Part shown: positions 1 to 7,990 of the stretch, one piece after another
Numbering within the stretch: the first letter of the stretch is position 1
How the letters are laid out: the number at the start of each line of letters is the position of its first letter
NCBI GenBank assembly: GCA_910574895.1
Contig: CAJTDQ010000011.1
Span: 1 to 47,660 of the forward strand
Origin: Eubacteriaceae bacterium
GTDB taxonomy: Bacteria; Bacillota; Clostridia; Lachnospirales; Lachnospiraceae
Direction of reading: 5' to 3'
DNA length: 47,660 bases
Notes under the pieces: generated by a model
Database searches by the model: none
The model's input: only the letters and a program-made list of their open reading frames with translations
What the model was told of the DNA's origin: nothing
Program-made: the position numbers and the translations under genes

Positions 1-50
1 TATTTTTTGGCCACTTCTCTTTTAAAATGTTCATCATAGTATCTGCTCAT
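1..50 (-). CDS. IS3-type transposase OrfA, N-terminal fragment (runs off window)
   Basis: Only 16 codons are visible, MSRYYDEHFKREVAKK, preceded by GGAGG about 9 nt upstream of the ATG. The basic start with an (R)YDExFKxE pattern is typical of the helix-turn-helix OrfA of IS3-family transposases, which bind the IS ends and are fused to the DDE catalytic OrfB by frameshifting. The family call rests on this short stretch plus the position at an apparent IS end, so it is moderate. The gene continues to the left of the window. Confidence 0.5.
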   Translation of the reverse strand, partial: MSRYYDEHFKREVAKK

Positions 51-116
51 CTGCTTTTCCTCCTGTTGGTTAATATTATATATTGCCGTCCCAGGTGTTG
101 CAATTTTAATATACCA
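1..116 (-). mobile_element. Partial IS3-like insertion sequence, one end
   Basis: Reading the minus strand, position 116 starts TGGTATATT, and after about 65 nt there is a ribosome site (GGAGG) and an ATG that opens a transposase-like frame running out of the window. On the + strand the recombinase homology begins immediately after 116, so this is the IS terminus and the insertion point. TG...CA ends fit the IS3 family, but the inverted repeat cannot be confirmed because the other end is not in the window. Confidence 0.55.
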
Positions 117-1140
117 CTACAGTTTTCTTGGATACACGAAGGACGCGGACGGCAACCTCATCATCGATCCAGAACAGGCAGAAATCGTAAAGCGCATTTA
201 TCGAGAGTATTTAGAAGGACTCAGCATGGATAAGATTGCCGCCGGGCTGGAACGTGACGGTATCCTTACCGGAGCCGGAGGAAAAAGGTGGCACACAAGC
301 ACCATCAACAAGATTCTCCGAAACGAGAAATACATCGGCGATGCCCTGCTCCAGAAAACCTACACAACAGACTTTCTGAACAAAACCAGAGTCAAGAACA
401 ACGGTCTCGTCCCTCAGTACTATGTAGAAGGTAACCACGAAGCTATTATCCCGAAAGACATTTACTTACAGGTTCAAGAAGAGTTGGTTCGCAGGCGAGT
501 AGTCAAAACCAGTGCCAACGGCAAGAAACGAAGCTACAGCTGCAACCACTGCTTCTCACAAATTGTCATCTGCGGTGAATGCGGCGAAATGTTCCGAAGG
601 CTCCACTGGAACAATCGTGGAGTTAAATCTATCGTCTGGCGCTGCATCAGCAGGCTGGAATCCACTGGACTGGAATGCCACGCCAGAACCATCAACGAGC
701 TGGTCCTTCAGGATTCTGTCGTCAAGGCAATCAACCAGATGCTTGGAGACAAAAGTAGCTATCAGGCACAGCTACAGCTCAACATTGCCTCGGTCATCCG
801 AACTTCGCAGGTAACTTCTGTTGAAAACATCGACGAGAAGCTGATGGCCTTACAGCAAGAGCTTATCCAGAAAGCCCAGAGCAAAGAAGCCTACGACGAA
901 ATTGCCGATGAAATATTCAGGCTTCGAGAACTGCGTCAGCAGACCACTATAGACACTGCCGCAAGAGACGAACAGATAAAGCGGATCAATGATCTACAGG
1001 ATTATATTGCACAACAGACTACCCACCTCACCGAATTTGACGAATCGCTGGTACGACGCTGGATCAAGCAGATCACTATCTGGGATGACCACATCACCGT
1101 CGAACTAAAATCCGGTGTTAATATCGATGTGGATGCATAA
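117..1140 (+). pseudogene. Large serine recombinase, 5'-truncated by the IS
   Basis: The frame is open from the IS junction to the stop at 1140 and encodes the C-terminal two thirds of a large serine recombinase. It begins FLGYTKDADGN, within the Recombinase (PF07508-type) DNA-binding domain. It continues with INKILRNEKYIGD, a zinc-ribbon (CGECGEMF about residue 158 and a second Cys pair downstream), a coiled coil and a C-terminal beta-rich end. The N-terminal catalytic resolvase domain with its nucleophilic serine is missing, and an in-frame TAG lies in the IS at 37-39. It is therefore inactive as a recombinase. It belongs to the same general family as the intact protein at 3059-4837 but is clearly a different protein. 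An ATG at 226 could start a shorter protein, but this looks fortuitous. Confidence 0.85.
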
Positions 1141-1159
1141 GTCCCATAGATGCACGAAA

Positions 1160-1196
1160 CCCTCCTGACCATGATGGCCGGGAGGGCTATTTTTAT
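1160..1196 (+). terminator. Intrinsic terminator after the recombinase remnant
   Basis: CCCTCC at 1160-1165 pairs with GGAGGG at 1181-1186, extended inward by CC/GG around the loop ATGAT, and is followed by CTATTTTTATA. It lies 20 nt after the recombinase stop and also faces the 3' end of the convergent gene at 1193. Confidence 0.8.
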
Positions 1197-1927
1197 ATTG
1201 TTGGAACACCTGAAGATATTTCTTCTTCATCATAAGATAATTTAAGTTCTTTTCGTAGCTGATTGTAGTCTTTTACGATTGTACTGACAATTTCTTTAAT
1301 CATTCGAAATTCTTCATCATCAGCTTTTTCTTTCACATCAACACTACCACCTGAGTCATTTCCAGAATAATGCTCATGTGCAAATCTGTATGAAACTGCA
1401 AGTTTTAGTAGATTTTGTGAAGCTAACTCACCATTTTGAATGATGTAATCGCACAACTCCTTTTTATTGAATTTTGATATTGGAGTCTCTATTGATTCTG
1501 TTTTTCTAGATACTGATGAGCCCTTCTCTCCACCAATATTCCATGTTGTTGTTTCTCTATGAGTAGGAGAAATTTCAAGAAACGGTGCTTCCTCAAAAGT
1601 AATAACTTTTCCATCTGTTATCTGTATAAAATGTCTTACATATTCAGATTGAATAATTATAGCGTATAATTTGCAATATAGCTCCGAATACTGCTTATAA
1701 AAGAAGTCATATTTGAATCTCATGTCGGATGAAAATGCTTCGAATTCTTCTTTAAATTCTCTTTGAACTTCCTCTGTTTTTCTTGTAATCTCTTCAATAT
1801 CCTCTTTTGTAGCTAAATTTTCTCCCTTCTTATCCATGTAAGATGGCAAATAATTCTTAGTGAAAAGCCCCACTAAAAAAATCAACACTATCACCGCAAT
1901 ATTCAAAATAAGATTAACAATCTCCAT
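1193..1927 (-). CDS. Unknown membrane-anchored protein (244 aa), second gene of an AT-rich pair
   Basis: I do not recognise a named family. Residues about 5-25 form one hydrophobic helix (NLILNIAVIVLIFLVGLF). A short basic loop follows, with a motif KGENLATKEDIEEIT that recurs in many small accessory-island proteins and leads into a charged coiled coil (about 40-80). The rest is soluble and rich in aromatic residues. The likely topology is a single N-terminal anchor with a cytoplasmic body. It starts 24 nt after the stop of the upstream gene with the weaker ribosome site AAGGATAAGGAATAT, so the two are probably one operon. The codons are much more AT-rich than in the neighbouring recombinases, which suggests a separate acquisition. 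A role in defence or stress is only a guess from the genomic setting. Confidence 0.7.
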   Translation of the reverse strand: MEIVNLILNIAVIVLIFLVGLFTKNYLPSYMDKKGENLATKEDIEEITRKTEEVQREFKEEFEAFSSDMRFKYDFFYKQYSELYCKLYAIIIQSEYVRHFIQITDGKVITFEEAPFLEISPTHRETTTWNIGGEKGSSVSRKTESIETPISKFNKKELCDYIIQNGELASQNLLKLAVSYRFAHEHYSGNDSGGSVDVKEKADDEEFRMIKEIVSTIVKDYNQLRKELKLSYDEEEISSGVPTI

Positions 1928-1951
1928 ATATTCCTTATCCTTTCTGTTTCT

Positions 1952-2779
1952 TTAACTCGCATCAGTATAGCGACTGACAGGTATAGGCGTACCATTTCCA
2001 ATAAACATTCCTTCCCTGAAAGCTCTCAGCATAGAAATCGAGGCGTCATCTATAAGGCCACTATTTTTATCTTCGAGCAGCAGGTCAATCTGGGTTGTAA
2101 TATCTTTAGAAGATAACTGCTCTATTCCTCTTTGAATCATCGCGATTCTCTCCGGGTCCGTTCCATCATCCATTACGACTGAATTATTGAGAATACTTAA
2201 ACTTGCCGCTATCATTAATGCGCTTCGCCTTGCTGTATCTAATAAGAGTTCTACTTCCTCTGGGGAGAGCGCATATTTCTTCTCTTCCTGATTTTCAACC
2301 TTGTTAACAACTTCAATCTCACTTGCCTTAGAGGTGTTTTTCTGCTCAGCGATGATTTGAGTAGCTTTTATAGGCTTATCCGAATCTTTTATCGCAGATA
2401 TAAATAGTTTGAGATTTTCCCATCCAGCCTTCATTTTTGCTTTGGCTGCTGGAACGGCTTTCTCTTCTATCCACATCTCTGCTTTTTCAGTTCCATATTC
2501 AAGTAACTGCGTAGTTGCATCCCTAATCACAGGAATAACAACTTCATCAACAAGTCGTTCTCCCATAGAACGCTCTTCTTGTGGAACTTGAACATATTCA
2601 GTTCTTACTAATTCTTCTTCATCGACTTCTATCAAATCAACGGGACCACTTAAATCATTATTGTCATCTGTAAATTGCAATGCAGATTTCGTTCCATCCG
2701 GATTTACTTTTGTATTTAAGTGGCTACCATCTTTACGAACTACTCTATAAAGCTTATCATCTGTATGTTTTTCAGCCAT
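1952..2779 (-). CDS. Unknown soluble protein (275 aa), first gene of an AT-rich pair
   Basis: No recognised family. The N-terminus (about 1-60) looks like a small beta domain (LYRVVRKDGSHLN). It is followed by an acidic linker, a long amphipathic helical stretch at about 75-125 (VIRDATTQLLEYG, WIEEKAVPAAKAKMK), and a helical C-terminal domain from about 170. No signal peptide or transmembrane helix is seen. The start is supported by AACAGGAGGATTTGGT before the ATG. It precedes the membrane-anchored gene by 24 nt, so the pair may form a two-component unit of a soluble effector and a membrane partner; this is inference. Confidence 0.7.
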   Translation of the reverse strand: MAEKHTDDKLYRVVRKDGSHLNTKVNPDGTKSALQFTDDNNDLSGPVDLIEVDEEELVRTEYVQVPQEERSMGERLVDEVVIPVIRDATTQLLEYGTEKAEMWIEEKAVPAAKAKMKAGWENLKLFISAIKDSDKPIKATQIIAEQKNTSKASEIEVVNKVENQEEKKYALSPEEVELLLDTARRSALMIAASLSILNNSVVMDDGTDPERIAMIQRGIEQLSSKDITTQIDLLLEDKNSGLIDDASISMLRAFREGMFIGNGTPIPVSRYTDAS

Positions 2780-3058
2780 ATACCAAATCCTCCTGTTATC
2801 TATTCCACTGCCAAGTCTGTCGCTTAATATCGAGTGGCTTAAACTGCGGTCGGCTCTGATAGCAATTCCAGTGCCACAACCTATGACATCTAATCCACAG
2901 CCTAAACCCTACCGCTATTTTCCGACCATCCACTTTTTCTCCAGTCAGACTAAAAAGTAGATATGTTTCCATACAAGAAAACCGAGCTTTCCGCAAGGCT
3001 TCCCTGATGATACTAACCTTACAAAAAGCCCGGAAATACGCCACTTATCAGCCTTTAT
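2780..3058. other. Intergenic region, probable left-end region of the ICE
   Basis: About 280 nt between the unknown pair and the recombinase. An 82-codon frame at 2796-3044 (minus) has no convincing ribosome site and a composition unlike its neighbours, so I do not call it. Large serine recombinases usually lie within a few hundred bases of one end of their element, so the attachment site is expected here. I could not define it, because the other end is outside the window. Confidence 0.35.
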
Positions 3059-4837
3059 TTATCTTTTCTTGACAGCAAACATACCGTCTCCACATGTGTC
3101 GGAACTACTATGTAAACACAATTTTTCAGCCTCGTCACTCGTATAGGAACACAATTCTGCGTCATTATGTACAGCCGCAGCGTTTTTACGCTTTGGCTTA
3201 AAATCCTTTCCATTAAAATTAGAGTGGATACCAGTTTTATACTCAAAGGTTATCTTCAAAGGCTCCTCCACTCCCTCATTATTATAACCTCCGATGACTA
3301 TTTTTTCAACCACGCTTTCAAAAACCACCCTGTCGAAACTCTCCAGTATCTCCCCAGAACCTAACACTTTTCTGAACTCCCTTAACCGTGTTCTGGTATT
3401 ATCCTGATTCCTGCTCAATTCCATCAACCGCTCCTGTTCCTCTTGGAGCTTCTTTAACTGCTCGGACAGCTCTTGGTTCTTCTTTTCGTAAATGTCCCTG
3501 TCGATATTATTATCAAGCCTTAAATCAAGCAGCTTCTCCTTACGCCTGTGCAGGTCAGCCATTTCCTTTTCAATCTTAGGCAGACGCTTCAGAGAAGTGT
3601 CGTCATTAAGGATTCCCTCAACTTTTTGCAGGAACTCATCAACAATCTCCTGCTGGTCTGTGCATAAAAGCTGGTAGCTCTTTACAAAGGCTTTTTCAAT
3701 CACTTCTTCGGGGATTCCCTTACAGTGTGGGCAATGTCTTTTCCCGTTCTTCGTAGCAGTGACGCACTGCCAGATTGTCTTAGTGTATGCGGAGCTGCTG
3801 TGCCAGTTCCTCCGTGTCAGAGTGCCGCCGCAAAATCCGCATTTTATCATGCAGCTAAACGCATATTTCCTGCTGAACTTGTTTCTTTTCTGCCCCTCTT
3901 GATGCACGTTGCGGTTTGTGTTCCGCTTCGCCAGTATCTTCTGCGCTTCCTCAAAAATTTCCTCGCTGATTATCGGTTCGTGATGGTCACGGATATAAAA
4001 CTTATCTTCTTCCCCGAAGTTTTCCAACCGTCTTTTTGAAATCGGGTCAACCGTGAATGTCTTTCCTAAAAGCAGGTCGCCTTTGTATTTCTCATTTTTG
4101 ATAATTCCGATGACTGTGGACTGTACCCATTTTGAACTGCCGTACTTTGTCTTGTATCCCAAGTTTTCCAGTTCGTTCCCGATGACCGTGCAGCCTGCGC
4201 CCTCAATATACCGATTGAAAATATACCGTACAATTTCAGCTTCCTTTTCATTTACGGATATGCTTTTTGTATCCTTATGGTAGTCATATCCCAGACAGCC
4301 TTGAAACCCTACAAGCTCGCCCCTCTGCATCTTCATTTTCAATCCCTTTTTGACATTGGAAGATATATTCTCCACTTCCTGCTGTGCGACGGAGCTGAGT
4401 ACCACCAACAGCAGCTCGCCGTCCATTGTTAAGGTATTGATATTTTCATCTTCAAAGAAAACGGCAATGCCTTTCTCTTTCAGCATACGGACATATTTCA
4501 GAGTGTCCAGTGTGTTTCTGGCAAATCTTGAAATGGATTTTGTAATCACCATATCAATATCCCCATTCATACAGTCGTTAATCATTCTCTGGAAATCCTC
4601 ACGCTTCGCTACCTGCGTGCCTGTTATGGCTTCGTCAGCGTATATGTCCGCCAGTGTCCATTCGTGTTTCTTCTTAATCAAATCCGTGTAATATGTGACC
4701 TGTGACTTATAGCTGTTGAGCTGGTCTTCACTGTCCGTGCTGACACGGCAATAGGCGGCTACCCTTAACACTTCGACCTTTCTGCCACGGATACGGTTTT
4801 CACTACGGTTTGCTTTGATTACCTGCACATCGCTCAT
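3059..4837 (-). CDS. Large serine recombinase (integrase of the outer ICE)
   Basis: Catalyses site-specific integration and excision through a serine-DNA intermediate. Domains in order: N-terminal resolvase catalytic domain (VAAYCRVSTDSEDQ with the catalytic Ser, residues about 28-40; ITKSISRFARN about 100), the Recombinase DNA-binding domain (about 190-290), a zinc ribbon (CGFCGGTL, with CPHC further on), a coiled coil and a C-terminal tail. At about 592 aa it is full length for the family. I place the start at 4837 because GGAGG lies 8-9 nt upstream; a longer reading from 4852 would start inside the ribosome site. It follows the SHOCT-like peptide and MazF toxin in the same direction. Its position at the edge of the ICE makes it the likely integrase. 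Confidence 0.9.
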   Translation of the reverse strand: MSDVQVIKANRSENRIRGRKVEVLRVAAYCRVSTDSEDQLNSYKSQVTYYTDLIKKKHEWTLADIYADEAITGTQVAKREDFQRMINDCMNGDIDMVITKSISRFARNTLDTLKYVRMLKEKGIAVFFEDENINTLTMDGELLLVVLSSVAQQEVENISSNVKKGLKMKMQRGELVGFQGCLGYDYHKDTKSISVNEKEAEIVRYIFNRYIEGAGCTVIGNELENLGYKTKYGSSKWVQSTVIGIIKNEKYKGDLLLGKTFTVDPISKRRLENFGEEDKFYIRDHHEPIISEEIFEEAQKILAKRNTNRNVHQEGQKRNKFSRKYAFSCMIKCGFCGGTLTRRNWHSSSAYTKTIWQCVTATKNGKRHCPHCKGIPEEVIEKAFVKSYQLLCTDQQEIVDEFLQKVEGILNDDTSLKRLPKIEKEMADLHRRKEKLLDLRLDNNIDRDIYEKKNQELSEQLKKLQEEQERLMELSRNQDNTRTRLREFRKVLGSGEILESFDRVVFESVVEKIVIGGYNNEGVEEPLKITFEYKTGIHSNFNGKDFKPKRKNAAAVHNDAELCSYTSDEAEKLCLHSSSDTCGDGMFAVKKR

Positions 4838-4870
4838 ATGATTTACCTCCAAAATATTTATTGATGAATG

Positions 4871-5029
4871 TCAAGCCGCAAGGTTCGTAACGACATTGTA
4901 ATCTCTCATAAGCCGCTTCTTTATGGCTTCGTATTCATCTACCGTAATTAAACTTCTTTTTTTCAGCTTCTGCAAACATGCGAATTGGATGCTGTAATGT
5001 ACAAAATCCTGCTCCCTATTCTGCTCCAT
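4871..5029 (-). CDS. SHOCT-like small protein (52 aa)
   Basis: A small frame, [20 protein letters not shown]..., ending VVTNLAA. The motif '[19 protein letters not shown]' is the short bihelical SHOCT-type signature (helix, Gly/Leu-Ile-Thr turn, E-[YF]), which is usually an oligomerisation or adaptor module. It overlaps the 3' end of the mazF-like gene by 14 nt, so translation is probably coupled. It is followed by the integrase gene. Its function is unknown. It occupies the place where a toxin partner might be expected, but there is no evidence that it is an antitoxin. Confidence 0.75.
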   Translation of the reverse strand: MEQNREQDFVHYSIQFACLQKLKKRSLITVDEYEAIKKRLMRDYNVVTNLAA

Positions 5030-5399
5030 CGCCACACCCCGCTTTCTGCTGCTTCATGGATAAGCTAATGGCAAGAGCCTTGTCAACCCTTGCCATTATG
5101 TCCGTGGGCATTGTCCCCATATGCTGTTTTAACCGCTGTTTGTCAATCGTCCTTATCTGCTCAAGCAGGATAATGGAGTCCTTATCAAGCCCTTTGTAAT
5201 CTTTCACGGCGGTATGTGTCGGCAGTTTCGCTTTTGTCTGCACTCGGCTCGTAATGGCTGCGATAATGACCGTCGGGCTGTGCCTGTTTCCTATATTATT
5301 GGAAATGATAAGTACGGGTCGTGTGCCGCCCTGTTCTGAGCCGATAACGGGATTAAGCTCTGCGTAGTAGATGTCGCCACGCCTGATTGTTCTTTCCAT
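5016..5399 (-). CDS. mazF: MazF/PemK-family endoribonuclease toxin-like protein
   Basis: This family cuts mRNA at short sequences and normally pairs with a MazE antitoxin. The start [20 protein letters not shown] is the MazF/PemK hallmark, and [10 protein letters not shown] and the conserved Thr/Ser in ITSRVQ complete the beta-barrel core. About 127 aa is usual. I chose the ATG at 5399 because GGAGG precedes it by 11 nt; an ATG at 5417 is also in frame but overlaps that site. No MazE-like gene lies upstream. A 560-nt non-coding stretch precedes it and a SHOCT-like peptide follows it. It may act in ICE maintenance or regulation; this is inference. Confidence 0.85.
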   Translation of the reverse strand: MERTIRRGDIYYAELNPVIGSEQGGTRPVLIISNNIGNRHSPTVIIAAITSRVQTKAKLPTHTAVKDYKGLDKDSIILLEQIRTIDKQRLKQHMGTMPTDIMARVDKALAISLSMKQQKAGCGDGAE

Positions 5400-5417
5400 A
5401 TTCTTTATAACCTCCAT

Positions 5418-5979
5418 CTGGATTTAGGCAGGAATATCCTGCCTATGTAACAGACAGACGCAAGGAAGCATTTAAGGTCGGAAAAGCATAAAACAAGCCC
5501 TGTTCCATTGACCGCCCTGCATCTGGCTTTATGATAAAAGGCATTTTCTATTTGTCCCCGACACCCCGAAAATGCTGATGCGTGATAACGCAAGGGAAGT
5601 CACCAAACGGTCAGCAGCGAACTGACGCCACGGGAATTGCACCCCAACTGTCGGTCTGACAGAGCCGCCCCCATTGCCTGCGGCGGACTGGTTACCGCTC
5701 GGACTGTGGCTGGACGGGAGTATCATTGTCCTCTTTGTGGGTTTTGGCGAAATCGGGAGCTGCCCGATATTTCCAGTCGGTATTTTCCGCTTGCCGTCTT
5801 TCGGCGGGTCATGGCGTACCGCTGCACACGCTTACGCTTATTACAGCCACAAAGAGAATGTATTTGGTGAATGGGTATTCGGTTGTCAAAGAGCCGTCCC
5901 GTTTCGATATAAAAGAAAACTGGGCAAGAGGTTTTTGCCCTCTCACCCAGTAGCCGATGGGAGAGTGCGATTTTGGACA
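5418..5979. other. GC-rich intergenic stretch without a convincing gene
   Basis: About 560 nt between mazF and the sigma-like gene. Several open frames of 60-120 codons exist on both strands, but none has a ribosome site together with recognisable protein composition. There is a perfect short palindrome around 5446-5463 (GGCAGGA with TCCTGCC). A hairpin near 5924-5957 (GGGCAAGAGG / TTTTTGCCC, next to CTCTCACCCAG) may terminate the sigma-like gene. The stretch could be a structured RNA, a regulatory region or decayed coding sequence. Confidence 0.4.
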
Positions 5980-6408
5980 CTATCCCAAAAGTTTTTTAAT
6001 TTTTTTCTTAAACCTGTTCAAACGCTTGTAAATGACTTCCTTGTTTAAACTTAATTCCACTGAAATTTCAGTGACTGAAAAGCCCTGCGTCCTCATCAGC
6101 AACGCTTGGAGCGTGAGCTTATCCAACTGATGCAGCTCTTGGTACAGCACTGCATTTTCAATGCTGTCCAAAAATTCCTCAATCGTTTTTACTTCGGGCT
6201 GTGCCGTGTCCTCTGCCACTTCCTCAAGATATGTACCCGCATCCTGCAATTTCTCATAGTACCGTCTGTCGGAATTGAATATCGCCCAATCATGGACACG
6301 GAGCTTTTCAATATCGCCCTCGCTGACACCCAAGCTCCTAAGCTGCTTTTCCTCGGCTTCTTTCCATATCCGCCATTTTCTTTCTTCTCTGGCTTTGTTG
6401 TACGCCAT
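5980..6408 (-). CDS. Sigma-70-region-4-like / HTH regulator (142 aa)
   Basis: The N-terminus has the pattern MAYNKAREERKWRIWKEAEE, shared with the protein at 41062-41490 in the inner element, so the two are clear paralogues. The C-terminal half (about 95-140) is a helix-turn-helix of sigma region 4 type (LLMRTQGFSVTEISVELSLNKEVIYKRLNRFKKKI). No region 2 is seen, so it is probably an element-specific transcription regulator rather than a full sigma factor. GGAGG lies 9 nt before the ATG. A long leader with hairpins precedes it (6511-6733). It is the last gene before the mazF-recombinase end of the ICE, consistent with a role in control of excision or transfer genes. Confidence 0.75.
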   Translation of the reverse strand: MAYNKAREERKWRIWKEAEEKQLRSLGVSEGDIEKLRVHDWAIFNSDRRYYEKLQDAGTYLEEVAEDTAQPEVKTIEEFLDSIENAVLYQELHQLDKLTLQALLMRTQGFSVTEISVELSLNKEVIYKRLNRFKKKIKKLLG

Positions 6409-6510
6409 AATCCGTTACCTCCAATCTGAATTTTTTTGTATAATCCAGATTGAAAGGCGGAGAGCGGCATCCCACACCCAGAAAAGCCTTGCGGCGTGAT
6501 ATTACAAAAA

Positions 6511-6660
6511 ACGACAAAAGAAAAACCGTAAGGGCTGTCACACCTTTACGGTTTATAGATATTTTAGTTCTTATATGTAGAAATTTGACTTCTACTTCTT
6601 GGGTAGAAATCCCCCTTGCACTGACAAGGATTTTTTTAACAGGCTGTCCACCCATCCCCG
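6511..6660 (-). promoter_or_regulatory. Structured leader of the sigma-like gene, with possible leader peptide and terminator
   Basis: On the minus strand a short frame begins at about 6655 (MGGQPVKKI...). It runs into an intrinsic terminator: AAACCGTAA pairs with TTACGGTTT (6523-6554) and is followed by TTCTTTTG. The sigma-like gene starts about 110 nt further on. The same arrangement, with the peptide pattern GxxPVKKI and a terminator of the same shape, lies before the sigma-like gene at 42093 in the inner element. This suggests attenuation control; the peptide is unproven. Confidence 0.5.
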
Positions 6661-6700
6661 ATATGATATATGTAAATGGAACTTGCTATTTGCAGGCAAT

Positions 6701-6735
6701 AAAAATCCCTCCAAACTTGAAACAGATTTGGAGAG
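6701..6735 (-). terminator. Intrinsic terminator downstream of the van operon
   Basis: On the minus strand CTCCAAA pairs with TTTGGAG (6709-6715 and 6727-6733), followed by GGGATTTTTATT. It lies about 130 nt after the vanTr stop and before the leader of the sigma-like gene. A near copy is at 42416-42453 in the inner element. Confidence 0.65.
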
Positions 6736-6865
6736 AAAAACTATTTTTGCATGAAAATACAACCCGCCAAAACGCTGTTTTTTTTATTTGACGAGTTATA
6801 AATCCAATCAAAATTCTTATTCTAAACTTCCCGCTATACCTATAAGAAAATGCTATCTTCCGCTA

Positions 6866-7990
6866 TTATTTTTTTATTGATACTCTGCCTAAACGACTTC
6901 CTAATTGGCTTAAAATCTCATTTGATATAGTATTTATACTATCTGCAAGGTCAGCAGCCATGATTTCACTGTTTCCGCTTTTCCCAATAAATATGGTTTC
7001 ATCCCCGCAAGACACGCCCTTAATATCTGTCACATCTACCATTAACTGGTCCATACAAACACGACCGACAATAGCTGCTTTCTGCCCGTTTATCAAAACA
7101 AATCCCTTATTTGACAATTCACGGGGAATCCCATCTGCATATCCGACTGAAACAGTAGCAATCTGCATTTCTTTTCCAGCCTTATAAGTCAGACCATAAC
7201 CGAGTGCTTCGCCTTTATGTAACTGCTTTACACACGCAATTCTGGCTTTTAATGATAAAACTGGTTTCAATTTTGTATTAGAAATAATTCTATCTTTCGG
7301 AGAGCTTAATACACCATAAAGTGCAATTCCTAATCGTGCATAGTCAAACTTTAAAGCGGGGTAATTCAGTACGCCATAACTTCCTTGTATGTGCGTTTTA
7401 AAATGATGTATTCCCTTTCTATGCAGAAAGTTTATTACCATATTAAATTCCTCAATTTGTTTTAGAGTAATATCCCGTTCCGCATCACTAGCCCCATCGG
7501 ACATACACAAGTGAGAATATACACCTGTTATCTTCAGATTATCAAACTCCCACATTTTATAAACTTCCTTTATGTTTTCGCTTCTTTCCCCTAAACGATG
7601 CATACCCGTATCTATTCCAATATGGACAAAGATGACTTGTCCAAAGTCATTTAACAATTTTGCGTAGGGGTAATCAACTACCGTTTGTGTAAGATTGTAC
7701 TTCACCAAATCAGAAAACTGATTTGGCGAGGTATATCCCAAAATCAAAATCTGCCCTAAAATCCCTGCTTTTCTAAGCTCAACCGCTTCATTTACTGATG
7801 CCACACAAAAATCTTTAATTTCCAAATCCTGCAATGCTTTTGCAATGAGGACAGCACCATGTCCATAGGCATTTGCTTTAACGGCGGGCATAATCGCACA
7901 CTTAGGAGAAAGTATTTTTCTGAATTGCCTTATATTGTAAGCCAGATTGTCTATATCCAGTTCAATCCACGCCCTACCTTTTTGATACAT
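6866..7990 (-). CDS. vanTr: VanTr: PLP-dependent serine/alanine racemase
   Basis: Makes D-serine from L-serine (and probably D-alanine) for the altered peptidoglycan precursor. It matches the C-terminal cytoplasmic domain of VanT and alanine racemases: PAVKANAYGHGA carries the PLP-binding lysine (about residue 35), ALGYGLTYKAG the conserved region with the catalytic tyrosine, and VCMDQLMVDVTD the active-site loop. It is 374 aa, an ordinary length for a stand-alone racemase. In VanT of the VanC, E and G types this domain is fused to a membrane domain. Here the membrane part is a separate upstream gene in another frame, overlapping by 17 nt. I start at 7990 because AGGGGAGG lies 5 nt before this ATG, showing genuine independent initiation. 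The same split (vanTm/vanTr) is known from the VanL type. Confidence 0.9.
   Translation of the reverse strand: MYQKGRAWIELDIDNLAYNIRQFRKILSPKCAIMPAVKANAYGHGAVLIAKALQDLEIKDFCVASVNEAVELRKAGILGQILILGYTSPNQFSDLVKYNLTQTVVDYPYAKLLNDFGQVIFVHIGIDTGMHRLGERSENIKEVYKMWEFDNLKITGVYSHLCMSDGASDAERDITLKQIEEFNMVINFLHRKGIHHFKTHIQGSYGVLNYPALKFDYARLGIALYGVLSSPKDRIISNTKLKPVLSLKARIACVKQLHKGEALGYGLTYKAGKEMQIATVSVGYADGIPRELSNKGFVLINGQKAAIVGRVCMDQLMVDVTDIKGVSCGDETIFIGKSGNSEIMAADLADSINTISNEILSQLGSRLGRVSIKK

Noticed and set aside
2796-3044. 82-codon frame on the minus strand upstream of the unknown pair
   Set aside because: No ribosome site, Trp/Arg/His/Cys-rich composition unlike its neighbours, and no recognisable pattern.
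3059-3170. Integration-dependent C-terminus also for the outer recombinase
   Set aside because: Its Cys/Ser/Asp-rich tail resembles the natural ends of related recombinases; no sign of a junction in the frame.
5646-6048. Overlapping frames of 75-124 codons on both strands at 5637-6048
   Set aside because: No ribosome sites or familiar motifs; they overlap each other and the sigma-like gene.
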